Assembly: GCF_004766125.1 (NCBI RefSeq)
Contig: NZ_SJSA01000002.1
Location: 62,001 to 126,000 of the forward strand
DNA length: 64,000 nucleotides
Direction of reading: 5' to 3'
Source: Duncaniella freteri
GTDB taxonomy: Bacteria; Bacteroidota; Bacteroidia; Bacteroidales; Muribaculaceae
Shown here: piece by piece, positions 9,349 through 18,362 of the stretch
Position numbering within the stretch: the first letter of the stretch is position 1
Layout of the letters: the number at the start of each line of letters is the position of its first letter
Notes under the pieces: model-generated
The model's database searches: none
Seen by the model: only the letters and a program-made list of their open reading frames with translations
What the model was told of the DNA's origin: nothing
Made by a program: the position numbers and the translations under genes

Positions 9349-9560
9349 TGTGAATTGTGGCGAATGTAGGTGAATATTGAGTTGATGCAAAATGCTGAAT
9401 AATAACGTAATATGAATTTTGGCTGAATTTTGAGCTTTCACGGAAATTCAAAAAACGTGGTGACCTGCGTGGTGACCCGACTTGACAAAACGTGGTTTGA
9501 GTTGTTATATTTGCAGAACCAAAACGATTGATAGTGAACGACTGTGAATCGTGGCGAATG
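9349..9560. repeat. Candidate arm-type integrase sites, left end of element A
   Basis: Two repeat types occur here. TGTGAATYGTGGCGAATG occurs at 9349-9366 and 9543-9560 (17 of 18 identical). CGTGGTGACC occurs at 9456-9465 and 9468-9477. CGTGGTGAC copies recur at the right end of element A (23145-23400) but not at element B's ends, as expected for arm sites recognised by one specific tyrosine recombinase. Confidence 0.6.
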
Positions 9561-9581
9561 AATTTAGCAACACAAAATAAG

Positions 9582-11045
9582 ATGGCAACAACACCCTCTC
9601 CGAAAAAATTGACCCCGTTTCATGTCCGCAACAAGGATTTGAAAAAGGAAACAGCGACACTGTTTATCCGTGTACATACCCGCAAGATTGACGTGCTTGT
9701 TTCGACGCTCCTGCAAGTGGAGGTAAGCGAGTGGCTCAAAGCAACCGCTTCGCCCCGTGCGTGGCTGGCACATCAGAAAAAGAATTATCAACTTCACGCC
9801 AAACTGACGCAGATTGAAGGCATTGTGAAAGCGCACCTCGCCAAACTAAATTTCGACCGCGAGGCTCTTGACATGGATGTGCGCTACATTTCCGAGCCGG
9901 AGAAAGTCGAGGCTGAACGAAAGGCGAAAGAGGAAGCGGCAGAAGCAGAGCGAAAGGCTTTGGCAAAGAAAGAGGCGGCAAGAGAAAAAGCCCGTAAGAA
10001 AGCCGAGGAGAAGAAACGCATTGAGGATGAGAAGAACCGTCTTATCTGGTCATTCCTCGTTCAGTTTGTCGAAGACATCAAGAGCGGCGCACGGAAGATT
10101 GGCAGCAAGGACTATTCAGCTGGATCCTGCAAGACTTGGAAAAGCTATATAGGCGTTTATGAAGGCTTCGACCCCTTGCATCAGTTCGGTTGGGCTGACA
10201 TTAACCGCGCCTTTGTAAGTCGCTATATCAACTATCTCAGGCGGCACGGCTATATGCCCAAGGTAGTCAACAAGCACATGACAAATCTGAAAGCACTTAT
10301 CAACGCCGCGTTCATTGACGGTGTTCATGACAATCAACGCGCCGCTTCGCTCATAGTCAAGAATAAGATTGAAGACCGCGATAAGGCAGTCGAGATTTAT
10401 CTCACCGAGGAAGAGTTACAAGCACTCTATGAAATGCCGTTGACCGGGAAGAAAGAGCATGTGCGCGATGTTTTTCTCATCGGTTGCTATACTTGTCAGC
10501 GAGTGAGCGATTATAACAATCTCAACAAAGACCATTTTGAAACGACGCGGAAAGGCACACGCATCATTAGGTTGGTACAGCAGAAAACTAAGACCGAGGT
10601 GACAATCCCGGTGATGAACGAGAACCTTATTGCCATCTGTGAGAAATATGGTTACAATATTCCGAAAGCCAACGAGCAGGTGCTGAATCGTTACATAAAG
10701 GACATACTTGAAGATTTGTCTGAACGTGTATCGACACTGAAAGAGAAAGTGCCGACCAATCTGACTATGAAGCAGAAGGACGCATTGAAAAAAGAAGGCA
10801 AGGAGCCGGAGACCGACCTGAACGGCAACGTACTACTACCGCGCTTCAAATGTGTGACGAGCCACACCGCCCGACGCACCGGAATCACCAACATGTATCT
10901 CAGCCACAAATACGACATCGTGCAGATGATGCACGTCAGCGGCCACAAAACCCAAAAGACCTTCATGGACTACATCAAACTCTCCTCCGAGGAGATAGCC
11001 GACGAAATCGCCGCCCGAACCAAGAAAGATAGTGAGATGTGGTGA
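9582..11045 (+). CDS. Tyrosine recombinase (integrase) of element A
   Basis: 487 residues from the preferred ATG at 9582; an in-frame ATG at 9528 adds 18 residues overlapping an arm-type repeat. The order is an N-terminal arm-binding-like region, a long charged helical stretch rich in Glu, Lys, Arg and Ala (about residues 105-160), a SAM-like core-binding domain, then the catalytic domain. The catalytic Arg lies in TCQRVSDYN, the HxxR in HTARR, the second His in HVSGH, and the nucleophile Tyr in FMDYIKLS. It would cut and rejoin the att core in tRNA-Phe. It is clearly related to the element B integrase (23670) along its whole length, consistent with both elements using the same site. Confidence 0.95.
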   Translation: MATTPSPKKLTPFHVRNKDLKKETATLFIRVHTRKIDVLVSTLLQVEVSEWLKATASPRAWLAHQKKNYQLHAKLTQIEGIVKAHLAKLNFDREALDMDVRYISEPEKVEAERKAKEEAAEAERKALAKKEAAREKARKKAEEKKRIEDEKNRLIWSFLVQFVEDIKSGARKIGSKDYSAGSCKTWKSYIGVYEGFDPLHQFGWADINRAFVSRYINYLRRHGYMPKVVNKHMTNLKALINAAFIDGVHDNQRAASLIVKNKIEDRDKAVEIYLTEEELQALYEMPLTGKKEHVRDVFLIGCYTCQRVSDYNNLNKDHFETTRKGTRIIRLVQQKTKTEVTIPVMNENLIAICEKYGYNIPKANEQVLNRYIKDILEDLSERVSTLKEKVPTNLTMKQKDALKKEGKEPETDLNGNVLLPRFKCVTSHTARRTGITNMYLSHKYDIVQMMHVSGHKTQKTFMDYIKLSSEEIADEIAARTKKDSEMW

Positions 11046-11062
11046 TCATATAAAAACTCTTA

Positions 11063-11914
11063 TCAATTTAATGGAACTACGAAACTTTGCGTCATAGGCG
11101 TAAAGATCAATTTAACAGTGAATGGAGTGTATCGAATCACTCCATTCATCTTTATGTTTTTATTGTTTGGTGGGATAATCTCAAATTTCACGTCACAAGT
11201 GGCAAAAATCCTTTTTGCAATATCCAGTCCAAGGCCTTTACCTTTTATTTCATCACATTTACGAGCCTCAGAACCTCGATATCCTCTTTGATATATCTGC
11301 TGAATTTCTGAATCTTCAATTATTGGCCCCCAATTGGTAATGGTAAGTTCAAGAGTTGAGTTAGCTTCTTTAAAATCTATCACAATTGGTTCTTCAGGAT
11401 GGGAATATTTCCATGCATTTTCTATAATGATAAAGAGTCCTACTGATATAATTCTTTTTGTTTTGAATCGAGAATAAGAATTTCCAGTAAGTTTAAAAAT
11501 TCGTGCTTGATCTGACCATCCTCCATTTATACTTTTATATAATTTCTCAACTTCTTTATAGATTGATACGCCTTGAGATGCCATAGATTCATATGACTGC
11601 GGGCTAATAAGATATTCGTACAATTCCATACGACATGTACCCAACTCCTCTAATGCCTTTATACTCAAAGCTGTATTATGGATTGTCTCATAATCCTTGT
11701 ATTCCAACGCTTTAAGTAATACATTAAGTGAACTGTCCATTCGTTCATTAAAAGCCTTAAGCTCATGAATGAGATCACGAGTAACTTCTCGGTCTTGTTT
11801 CAGAAGATTTTCTACATCAGGTTTGTCTTCTTTGCTTTTTTCCACAATAGAACTTTTAGCCTGTCCCTGATGTCTAAGTAGTTTTCTGAAACTTTGATTT
11901 ATTTTTCTTCCCAT
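11063..11914 (-). CDS. Soluble histidine-kinase-like protein (GHKL ATPase)
   Basis: 283 residues with no membrane segment. An H-box-like sequence, RDLIHELKAF, lies near residue 50 in a helical region, and the ATP-binding domain follows: N-box IIENAWKYS, then GKGLGLDIAKR. These are hallmarks of HATPase_c domains of sensor kinases. No recognisable sensor domain is present, and the N-terminal about 45 residues are basic and polar. It is the last gene of a three-gene minus-strand operon (ATPase, receiver, kinase) with 11 bp to the receiver gene, so phosphotransfer between the two products is the natural inference. The stop lies 17 bp from the convergent integrase stop. Confidence 0.75.
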   Translation of the reverse strand: MGRKINQSFRKLLRHQGQAKSSIVEKSKEDKPDVENLLKQDREVTRDLIHELKAFNERMDSSLNVLLKALEYKDYETIHNTALSIKALEELGTCRMELYEYLISPQSYESMASQGVSIYKEVEKLYKSINGGWSDQARIFKLTGNSYSRFKTKRIISVGLFIIIENAWKYSHPEEPIVIDFKEANSTLELTITNWGPIIEDSEIQQIYQRGYRGSEARKCDEIKGKGLGLDIAKRIFATCDVKFEIIPPNNKNIKMNGVIRYTPFTVKLIFTPMTQSFVVPLN

Positions 11915-11925
11915 ATTGTAGAGAT

Positions 11926-12591
11926 TTATGCACCTAAAACACCAAGTGCTGTAGTAGCCAATTTAAAGAACTCAGTTACTAAATTAATTGCTTCGGACGA
12001 TAAATCCCAGTCTTGACGACTCCATTCAATATTGGCCCCATTTCCTTTTAATAGTGCTCTGACGTATGTATTTTCAATATTACGTAGAATCTTCCGAGAA
12101 ATATTTTGCTCCTCCAAATATGATTCTATCTTGAGCCATATGGATTTAGGATCATAAATCTCATTTATAGTTTCTGATAAGACTTCTTCCCATTCAGATG
12201 AATCATCGTTCTTTTTCATTTGTTTTATACCTCGTAAAAGAGGGGTATGACTAAAGTCTATTGCAGAACGAGAGTATATAATACATCCCTTCTGGGGATA
12301 ATTTTTATGAATCTGATTCAGAACAAAGGCACCCTCTGCAGCAGAACTAAAAGATGAAGCGACCCCTCTATTATCACTTACAATAATATGGAAGGGTTCC
12401 GCATCCGTGATATTATCCCATTTATTCTTTACAGTAAGATTAAATCCGATAGCTCGAAGAGGAGCCTCGTTATAAAAAGGCTCATCGTCCACAATAAGGA
12501 TGCGGGTAGTATGTCTTAATTGACTTACATTGACCGGATGCGTTGGAAGATCATCCAGTGTATATTTTTTGAATGGAATTAAGAATCTCAT
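11926..12591 (-). CDS. Receiver-domain protein without a known output domain
   Basis: 221 residues. Residues about 30-130 look like a response-regulator receiver: acidic pocket in ILIVDDEPF, candidate phospho-Asp in IIVSDNRGV, and the conserved Ser/Thr position in IIYSRS. The last about 90 residues show no DNA-binding motif and end in a mildly hydrophobic helix (ATTALGVLGA). The gene sits 3 bp after the ATPase gene and 11 bp before the kinase gene. Either it acts by protein contact, perhaps on the ATPase/nuclease, or its C-terminal domain is an unrecognised effector. Confidence 0.65.
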   Translation of the reverse strand: MRFLIPFKKYTLDDLPTHPVNVSQLRHTTRILIVDDEPFYNEAPLRAIGFNLTVKNKWDNITDAEPFHIIVSDNRGVASSFSSAAEGAFVLNQIHKNYPQKGCIIYSRSAIDFSHTPLLRGIKQMKKNDDSSEWEEVLSETINEIYDPKSIWLKIESYLEEQNISRKILRNIENTYVRALLKGNGANIEWSRQDWDLSSEAINLVTEFFKLATTALGVLGA

Positions 12592-12594
12592 GTC

Positions 12595-14022
12595 TTATTT
12601 TGTGAAGATATTATTAATTGTAATTATATTTTGAGCAATCCCGGAATGAGCATTTTGTCTCAGTCCATAAGGTGTCACAAGCGTGATATGTACCGCCTTT
12701 TTTGTTTGGGTGGCTTCGATGAAGTTGCCTCGGCGGCGACGTAGTTTCATTTCCTCATCTTCTGAAACGACATATTCCTGAGCCGAGAATTTCATCTCGC
12801 AAAGATTTATGACACCATCATTGCGGTCAATCAACAAGTCTATCTGAGTCTTGTCAATTCCTTTTTCTTCATCGGCCTCGGTTCTCCAACTATAGACATT
12901 CGATAGTACGCCGGATATTCCAAGGGCTTCTTTGATTTGCCTGATGTGTTGAAGGCACACTCGTTCAAAGGCAATGCCGCTCCATGCGCGATGCAAGGCC
13001 GATCCAATGTTATTGGTCCAGAAATGAGCATCGTTGTTCTTGTTACTTTTCAAATACTGGAAATAGAAAATGGTGAAGTTGTCAATCAGCTGATAGAGCG
13101 CATCTTTAGATTGCTTACCCATGCAATTATACTTACGGATAAATCCACACCATTCAAGCTCGTTTAGATACCTCGATAAATCACCACCTGTAGGGATTCC
13201 GCTCTGATTAACAATCTCGTCACGGTTTAGTCCGCTTCGCTTGGTCGCTAAAGCGGATACCACTTGCATATATGGCTCTGGATTATTGAACAATGAAGCG
13301 TAAAGTTGTTCATATTCGTGGGATAGCCCTTCTACCTCTTGATTAAAAAACAGGGCATCAATATTTTGAGCCATACTTAGTTCTCGTTTGATAAGGCTCC
13401 AATAAAAAGGAATACCACCCATAATCATGTAGTTCTCCACCAACTGATAGCGGCTAAGTCCTAATTTATTCTTTTCCGAATATTCCTCACATTCTGAAAG
13501 TGTAAATGGATGGAGTAGTATCTTATTCGTTAGTCGATTGTGAAGCCCACCATGATTATTTATGAGTTTATTAACAATCCATGAGGTTGCAGAACCGCAG
13601 GCTATCAAAAGAATATCTTTCCTTGCAGAAGCCCAACTATTCCAGAAATGTTCCAACCCGGATATGAAATTTGAACGGGGAGTATCCATCCACGGTAACT
13701 CATCAAAAAAAACAATCTTCTTCCCCTCCGGGAGAGTGCCCAGCCATTCTTCCAACGCAAAGAATGCCTCATACCAACTTTTGAACTGAGTATATTTCCT
13801 CCCTGACGCATTTTGAAGTGATGCTCGGAAACTCAGCAACTGATCCTTCATTTTTCCTCGTGCAAGTCCGGTATGCTGGAATGTAAACGAGTAGTTGAAC
13901 GTCTCTCTTATAAGGAATGTTTTTCCTACACGCCTACGACCATACACTGCCACGAACTTTGAATATTCAGAGTTCGCGGCATCTAACAGTTCCTTTTGTT
14001 CTGGTTTCCTTCCTATTATCAT
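12595..14022 (-). CDS. AAA-type ATPase with C-terminal PD-(D/E)xK-like domain (ATPase_2/DUF234 type)
   Basis: 475 residues. The start has the archaeal-type ATPase layout IIGRKPEQKEL, then Walker A (GRRRVGKTFL, about residue 30) and Walker B (KIVFFDELPW, about residue 105). A winged-helix-like middle follows (SGLNRDEIVNQSG). The C-terminus holds DLLIDRNDGVINLCEMKF, the Asp...Glu-x-Lys pattern of PD-(D/E)xK nucleases, as in DUF234 proteins. The family is widespread and poorly characterised. Here it leads an operon with a receiver and a kinase inside a mobile element, which suggests a regulated, possibly defensive, nucleoprotein function. That last step is inference. Confidence 0.75.
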   Translation of the reverse strand: MIIGRKPEQKELLDAANSEYSKFVAVYGRRRVGKTFLIRETFNYSFTFQHTGLARGKMKDQLLSFRASLQNASGRKYTQFKSWYEAFFALEEWLGTLPEGKKIVFFDELPWMDTPRSNFISGLEHFWNSWASARKDILLIACGSATSWIVNKLINNHGGLHNRLTNKILLHPFTLSECEEYSEKNKLGLSRYQLVENYMIMGGIPFYWSLIKRELSMAQNIDALFFNQEVEGLSHEYEQLYASLFNNPEPYMQVVSALATKRSGLNRDEIVNQSGIPTGGDLSRYLNELEWCGFIRKYNCMGKQSKDALYQLIDNFTIFYFQYLKSNKNNDAHFWTNNIGSALHRAWSGIAFERVCLQHIRQIKEALGISGVLSNVYSWRTEADEEKGIDKTQIDLLIDRNDGVINLCEMKFSAQEYVVSEDEEMKLRRRRGNFIEATQTKKAVHITLVTPYGLRQNAHSGIAQNIITINNIFTK

Positions 14023-14046
14023 CGCTTGAGAATCTATTTTTCACTG

Positions 14047-14128
14047 CAAAGTTAATAATTATTTTTGAGAAAACATCGTTATAATCCTCCAAATCTATGA
14101 TTTTTGACCTACTTTTGGAGGATTATAA
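14047..14128 (-). promoter_or_regulatory. Promoter and 15-bp inverted repeat upstream of the ATPase operon
   Basis: On the minus strand a -7 box TAACTTTG (14047-14054) lies 24 bp before the ATPase start. Just upstream is a perfect inverted repeat, TTATAATCCTCCAAA (14079-14093) with TTTGGAGGATTATAA (14114-14128), separated by 20 bp. The repeat overlaps the expected -33 region, so an operator bound by a dimeric regulator is the simplest reading. A hairpin terminator for transcription arriving from the right is the alternative. Confidence 0.55.
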
Positions 14129-15428
14129 GCATATTATGACGACATCGAACTCGTAAAGACGGCATTAAAGCGAAAAAATATCATCGGTGTCTGAACCTTT
14201 TTCAACCTACCTTCGTTAGAATTGTACTGATGGTCTTTCATTGACCGCGACAAGGAGTTTTGACGAATGTGCCCCAGCACTTCGTGACAGCGTCATGCCG
14301 AGTTGCGACAAGAGACAAGACTACATCGAAAACGTGATGGCATTTTCATGTGACCATAGCGGAGCATCAACACACAGCCTATCTCATGGGCAAATCACAC
14401 ACATAGCTCTGCCGTGACGGTCGCCAGGCATGATTTTGTCCGTCAAAGTCCATTCGTGGGCGAAAAGACATATATCCCCTTGCAAGGGGAACGATTATCA
14501 ACGCACAGCCAAAGAAGCGTGCCGCCATCTGCGCATGGGAAGAATGCGGAGGCATTGAGGCGAATGGTATAGCCATTGTTATGCACCTATGTTTCCTGCC
14601 CGGATGGCCTATAACTGCATTTTCTTGTAATACACGCAAGATGATGTAGTTACAGGGCTATTTTTGCCCCAAAAAGCACCTTTGGAGCTGTGATGATTTG
14701 GAAACGCGAAAATTATTTCGTATCTTTATGTAACACAAGATGGCAGAGCCACCGTCCGACACATTCAACTTTTATATATCGGATTGGAATGATGCTCCTG
14801 ACTGTGCTACGCTTTTTTGTGTTCATACCTACACCTAATCCCGGATGAAGTCGTCCGGAACACTATGAAGATGAGAGCCTTAAAAGGACGGCAGACGCGA
14901 ACCGCTAACAACACGCACTGAGGAAGCGATGACCCAACGGTTTGCAAACAAATGGAATGGCTGCTGTTAAATGGCTCAGAGAAAGACGGTTTTCCAATTA
15001 TAAGGGAAGATTGCACCCGATTGTCAACACGCTGGATTTTGTGGATATAGTGGCAGCGTTAATTTGAAATATCGGAAGCGTCTGACTGACAGATTGGGAA
15101 AAAGATCTTAGAAAGCGCGACCCGCGCGAAATTTACCAAATTAAAATGATGGCATTCGCCTTATGATGGCGTTTGCACCCGACGTATGTTCGCTCAAACA
15201 TAGCGGATAGCCCCCTTGTTGTCTTCATTCTGAAGGCGGCATGGGATAGGGAGAACTGCGTCCGTTTCTGACCGAAGATTTGTCGGAAACACACTGTTTG
15301 TTGGCTTCAACGAAAAGAGCCGACAGCACCCACTATGTCCTTTTCGGACCGTTGTCACCGCCCATTGCGCCGGGGCTGTGCCAACGTATAAAGTCGGCGG
15401 TATTCTCATAAATTCAAATCCCCCCAAT
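14129..15428. other. 1.3-kb stretch with no convincing gene
   Basis: All frames are broken into short pieces and the longest open frames have no family features. A plausible promoter, TTTG-N20-TATCTTTA, lies on the plus strand near 14696-14727. A 32-codon frame from the ATG near 14950 (MEWLLLNGSEKDGF...) looks faintly protein-like. The segment may be decayed coding DNA, a long leader for the HTH gene, or the site of an untranslated regulatory RNA. I cannot choose between these. Confidence 0.4.
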
Positions 15429-15749
15429 ATGAATTTATATAACCTTCTCCAAGCCTCTCTCTCCGACCCCAACTCTCCCAACATTCTCCTTACCGTCAGC
15501 CTCAGTGATCTCCATCAGCTTGTGGTTGACACCATCGACGCCACCCGCGACCGTCTTCTGCCCCTATTCATGAAGGCGGATGAAGACCGACTTCTTACCA
15601 AAGCCGAAGTTTGTGCCAAACTCGGTATCAAGCCGACATCGGTATGGAACCTTGTGCAAAAGGGTAAACTCACCGCAATCAAGGTTGGCCGCAGCAGCCG
15701 CTACAAACTGAGCGAGGTGACCGCGATTCTTGATGCTAAAAACGATTGA
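15429..15749 (+). CDS. Helix-turn-helix protein, excisionase-like
   Basis: 106 residues from the ATG at 15429; an upstream in-frame ATG at 15378 is less likely because its 17 extra codons look non-coding. The C-terminal half is an HTH_17/MerR-like domain: LLTKAEVCAKLGI, then SVWNLVQKGKLTAIKVGR and RYKLSEVTAIL. Small proteins of this type act as excisionases or activators in Bacteroidales mobile elements. It lies 4 bp upstream of the primase-helicase gene. The same pair order (HTH then ATPase) recurs in element B at 31649-33399. Confidence 0.8.
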   Translation: MNLYNLLQASLSDPNSPNILLTVSLSDLHQLVVDTIDATRDRLLPLFMKADEDRLLTKAEVCAKLGIKPTSVWNLVQKGKLTAIKVGRSSRYKLSEVTAILDAKND

Positions 15750-15753
15750 GCCA

Positions 15754-16980
15754 ATGAAAGAAAATGACACTCACACCACCGCCGAACTGCCCGAAGACCG
15801 CTTTGAGCGCATCGGCACGACCTACTACAAGCTCGTCCGACAGCCCAATGCCGCCGGACAGCTTGTGGAACGCAGCATACCGTGGACTATCGAGGCTATC
15901 CGTCAGGACTATGGCAAGGACTTCCTCGCCAACATTCCGAAGTATGATGGATTCTGCTGTGTCCCTGCCCATATTGACTATCAGCCCGTAATCGGCAATT
16001 TCAAGAACAAGTATTCGCCGCTGACACATCTGCCGGAAGAAGGCGTGTGGCCTCACATCGAGGCACTCGTGCGCCATATATTCGGCGACCAATACGAACT
16101 CGGTCTTGACTACCTGCAAATCCTCTACACCATGCCGTTGCAGAAACTACCGATACTCCTGCTGGTATCCGAGGAACGCAACACAGGTAAATCCACATTC
16201 CTCAATTTCCTCAAACTTGTATTTGAGGCAAATCTCACGTTCAACACCAACGAGAATTTCCGCAGTCAGTTCAACGATGATTGGAACGGCAAGCTGATAA
16301 TCGTGGTTGACGAGGTGCTGCTCAACAAGCGCGAGGATTCGGAGCGTCTGAAGAATCTCAGCACCACCTACAACTACAAGATGGAAGCCAAAGGACGCGA
16401 CCGCGAGGAGGTGAGTTTCTTCGCCAAGTTCGTGCTATGCTCCAACAACGAGTATCTGCCCGTAGTCATAGACCCAGGTGAAACCCGTTATTGGGTGAGG
16501 AAGATACCGCAGTTGGCATCTGACGACACCTGTTTCTTGGAGAAGATCCGCGATGAAATCCCGGCATTTCTCCATGCCATGAGCAACCGTCAGCTGTCCA
16601 CAACCGAGGAAAGTCGGATGTGGTTTGACCCTAAGCTGATTGACACCGAGGCGTTGCAGAAGATAATACGCGCCAACCGCAACCGTGTCGAGGTAGAACT
16701 CGCGGAACTGCTTACCGATATAATGGACAGCCGGAAGATTGATGCCGTTGACTTCTGCCTCAACGACATTCTCAACCTTTTCGACTATCAGCGGGTAAAG
16801 GCCGACCGCTCGGCACTGAGAAAAGTGGTGCAGGATTGTTGGAAGTTGCGACCAGCCCAGAACTCGCTATGCTACACCACCTATCAGATGGGAGTGTTCC
16901 TCAACGAACCAGCATACGTCGAGAGCAAGAAGGTCGGACGCTTCTATACCGTAACACGGCAGATGTTAGAGAACCTTTAA
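15754..16980 (+). CDS. Primase-helicase-type ATPase (DUF5906-like)
   Basis: 408 residues from the ATG at 15754, 4 bp after the HTH gene stop. The central part carries Walker A (ERNTGKSTFLNF, about residue 140) and Walker B (KLIIVVDEVL, about residue 180), followed by KFVLCSNNEY and ETRYWVRKIP, as in superfamily 3-like helicases of phage and plasmid primases (DUF5906 group). It probably helps replicate the excised circular or single-stranded form of element A. No primase active site is visible in the N-terminal 120 residues, so it may work with host primase. Confidence 0.75.
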   Translation: MKENDTHTTAELPEDRFERIGTTYYKLVRQPNAAGQLVERSIPWTIEAIRQDYGKDFLANIPKYDGFCCVPAHIDYQPVIGNFKNKYSPLTHLPEEGVWPHIEALVRHIFGDQYELGLDYLQILYTMPLQKLPILLLVSEERNTGKSTFLNFLKLVFEANLTFNTNENFRSQFNDDWNGKLIIVVDEVLLNKREDSERLKNLSTTYNYKMEAKGRDREEVSFFAKFVLCSNNEYLPVVIDPGETRYWVRKIPQLASDDTCFLEKIRDEIPAFLHAMSNRQLSTTEESRMWFDPKLIDTEALQKIIRANRNRVEVELAELLTDIMDSRKIDAVDFCLNDILNLFDYQRVKADRSALRKVVQDCWKLRPAQNSLCYTTYQMGVFLNEPAYVESKKVGRFYTVTRQMLENL

Positions 16981-17304
16981 TTTTTTCTTGTTGGATTTGA
17001 TAGATTGATGATTTGATGAATGAAGCGACAATAGAGTAGTAATCAGCGACTTTTCTTTTCATCGCCCTTTCATCAGATATTCAACAAAAAGAAAAGGCAA
17101 CAAAAGAATAACGCAACGAGAGAAAAACATCTTCTCTCATCGCCCGATACGTTTCTTTTCGTTGCTAAAACTTATGATGAAACACCGATGAAAGAATAAA
17201 TATCTACAAATCAGAGCTATATTCTCATCTTTCATCAATCCATCAAATTCAACACTCACCCCGGTTGCTGCAATTTTCTCAGTGACCATAAACCCAATAA
17301 ATGT
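16981..17304. other. AT-rich intergenic region with ATC-rich repeats
   Basis: No gene seen. At the left a TTTGATAGATTGATG-type run and, near 17231-17252, a TTTCATCAATCCATCAAATT-type run form an imperfect long-range inverted repeat. The motif CAATCTATCAAA (minus strand here, near 16996-17007) recurs in the equivalent pre-mob region of element B near 33921-33932. Confidence 0.4.
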
Positions 17305-18159
17305 ATGGCAAGAACAATCACACCCAAAATAGATGCCCGACTTTTTACGGCTCAAATGAACGCCAAAGAAAAGGCAAGATGTAATATCCGTCAATATATC
17401 CCGATTGGAGCTGTAAAAGGCAACTTTTGGGATGATGCACCAGCTCCCGGAATGTACTACGACACCGACATCAATATGTGGTGTCCGGAATCGTTCAAAT
17501 TGGAGAAAATGGAAATTATCGAGGAGGACACACAGCGTATCATAGACACGACTCCTGATGAAGAAAGGGAAGGATACTCTGTCAACGGCAAGAAACTTGT
17601 CCCCTACGTGTCTGTAGTCACTGAACGGATGAATGCCAGAAAAAATATTGACGAAAATCCGGCGAGAGAGGTACAGCAGGTACACTGCGACACTGGTACA
17701 CCTATTGCATCAAACCATGTGTCGATAAAGGAAGAGAAAGCCACGGCCATTCCCAAGTCCGCCCGTACAACATCAAGGTCGAGAATTGTTGATATTGCCC
17801 CTCCTGTTGAACCCATATCCATTCCGGAGCCGATTGTTCCCATTGAAGTGTCAAAGCCGACAGTTGAGCCACAGCCCGAAGCCGTGGAACAATCGAAGAA
17901 GACGCGACGAAGCGCACGGATGGACGAGGCAGACTTCGACATCTTGGCGAGCCAGTTCATCTACCCGACAGACCTCGCAGAGAAAAAGCCACTGTTTTTC
18001 CCGACGGACATACGTGAGTCACTAAAATTGGTTGCCCGACTCATACCCGGCGGCAAGGTGTCCCCCTCGCATATCGCAATCCATATCATCAGGGCATGGC
18101 TCGATGAGAACCGCGATTTGCTCAACCGTATGCTGTCAAGTCAGAAATTAAGCATCTAA
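17305..18159 (+). CDS. Mobile-element protein with DUF3408-like C-terminus
   Basis: 284 residues. The N-terminal about 110 residues are unrecognised; a low-complexity Pro/Glu/Val-rich linker follows, with many PEPI/PIEV-type steps (about residues 160-200). The last about 90 residues (RSARMDEADFD..., FPTDIRESLKLVARLI, SPSHIAIHIIRAWLDEN) resemble the DUF3408 domain found beside Bacteroides mobilization and conjugation genes. A DNA-binding accessory role in mobilization is likely but not shown. It sits just upstream of the oriT-like region and mob genes. Confidence 0.55.
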   Translation: MARTITPKIDARLFTAQMNAKEKARCNIRQYIPIGAVKGNFWDDAPAPGMYYDTDINMWCPESFKLEKMEIIEEDTQRIIDTTPDEEREGYSVNGKKLVPYVSVVTERMNARKNIDENPAREVQQVHCDTGTPIASNHVSIKEEKATAIPKSARTTSRSRIVDIAPPVEPISIPEPIVPIEVSKPTVEPQPEAVEQSKKTRRSARMDEADFDILASQFIYPTDLAEKKPLFFPTDIRESLKLVARLIPGGKVSPSHIAIHIIRAWLDENRDLLNRMLSSQKLSI

Positions 18160-18204
18160 ATGAGAAGTCAGCAGTCCAAGCGGTACTGCACCCCAGAATG
18201 TAAA

Positions 18205-18333
18205 TGGAGGGGGTTAGCGAGGTTAGTTTTCGGTGATACCGAAAACGGTCGCGTAAACGCTCCGACCTCGCACCCCACCATTGCACCCGGTGCAACGGTA
18301 CACCAGTGTACCAACCGCGATTTACCCCCTCCA
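18205..18333 (+). other. Candidate oriT of element A (nested hairpins)
   Basis: Between the DUF3408-like gene and mobC lies a compact array of inverted repeats. An outer pair is TGGAGGGGGT (18205-18214) with ACCCCCTCCA (18324-18333). Inside it are GTTTTCGGT-gat-ACCGAAAAC (18226-18246), TTGCACC-c-GGTGCAA (18281-18295) and GGTACAC-ca-GTGTACC (18297-18312). Location directly upstream of mobC and relaxase, and this density of perfect hairpins, fit an origin of transfer. The nick site cannot be named. Confidence 0.6.
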
Positions 18334-18362
18334 ATTATCCACCCTTTAATCCTATACGTCCT

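Noticed and set aside
14379..15484. Three minus-strand frames of 69-96 codons
   Set aside because: None has a ribosome site, codon pattern or motif, and they overlap what seems to be non-coding or decayed DNA.
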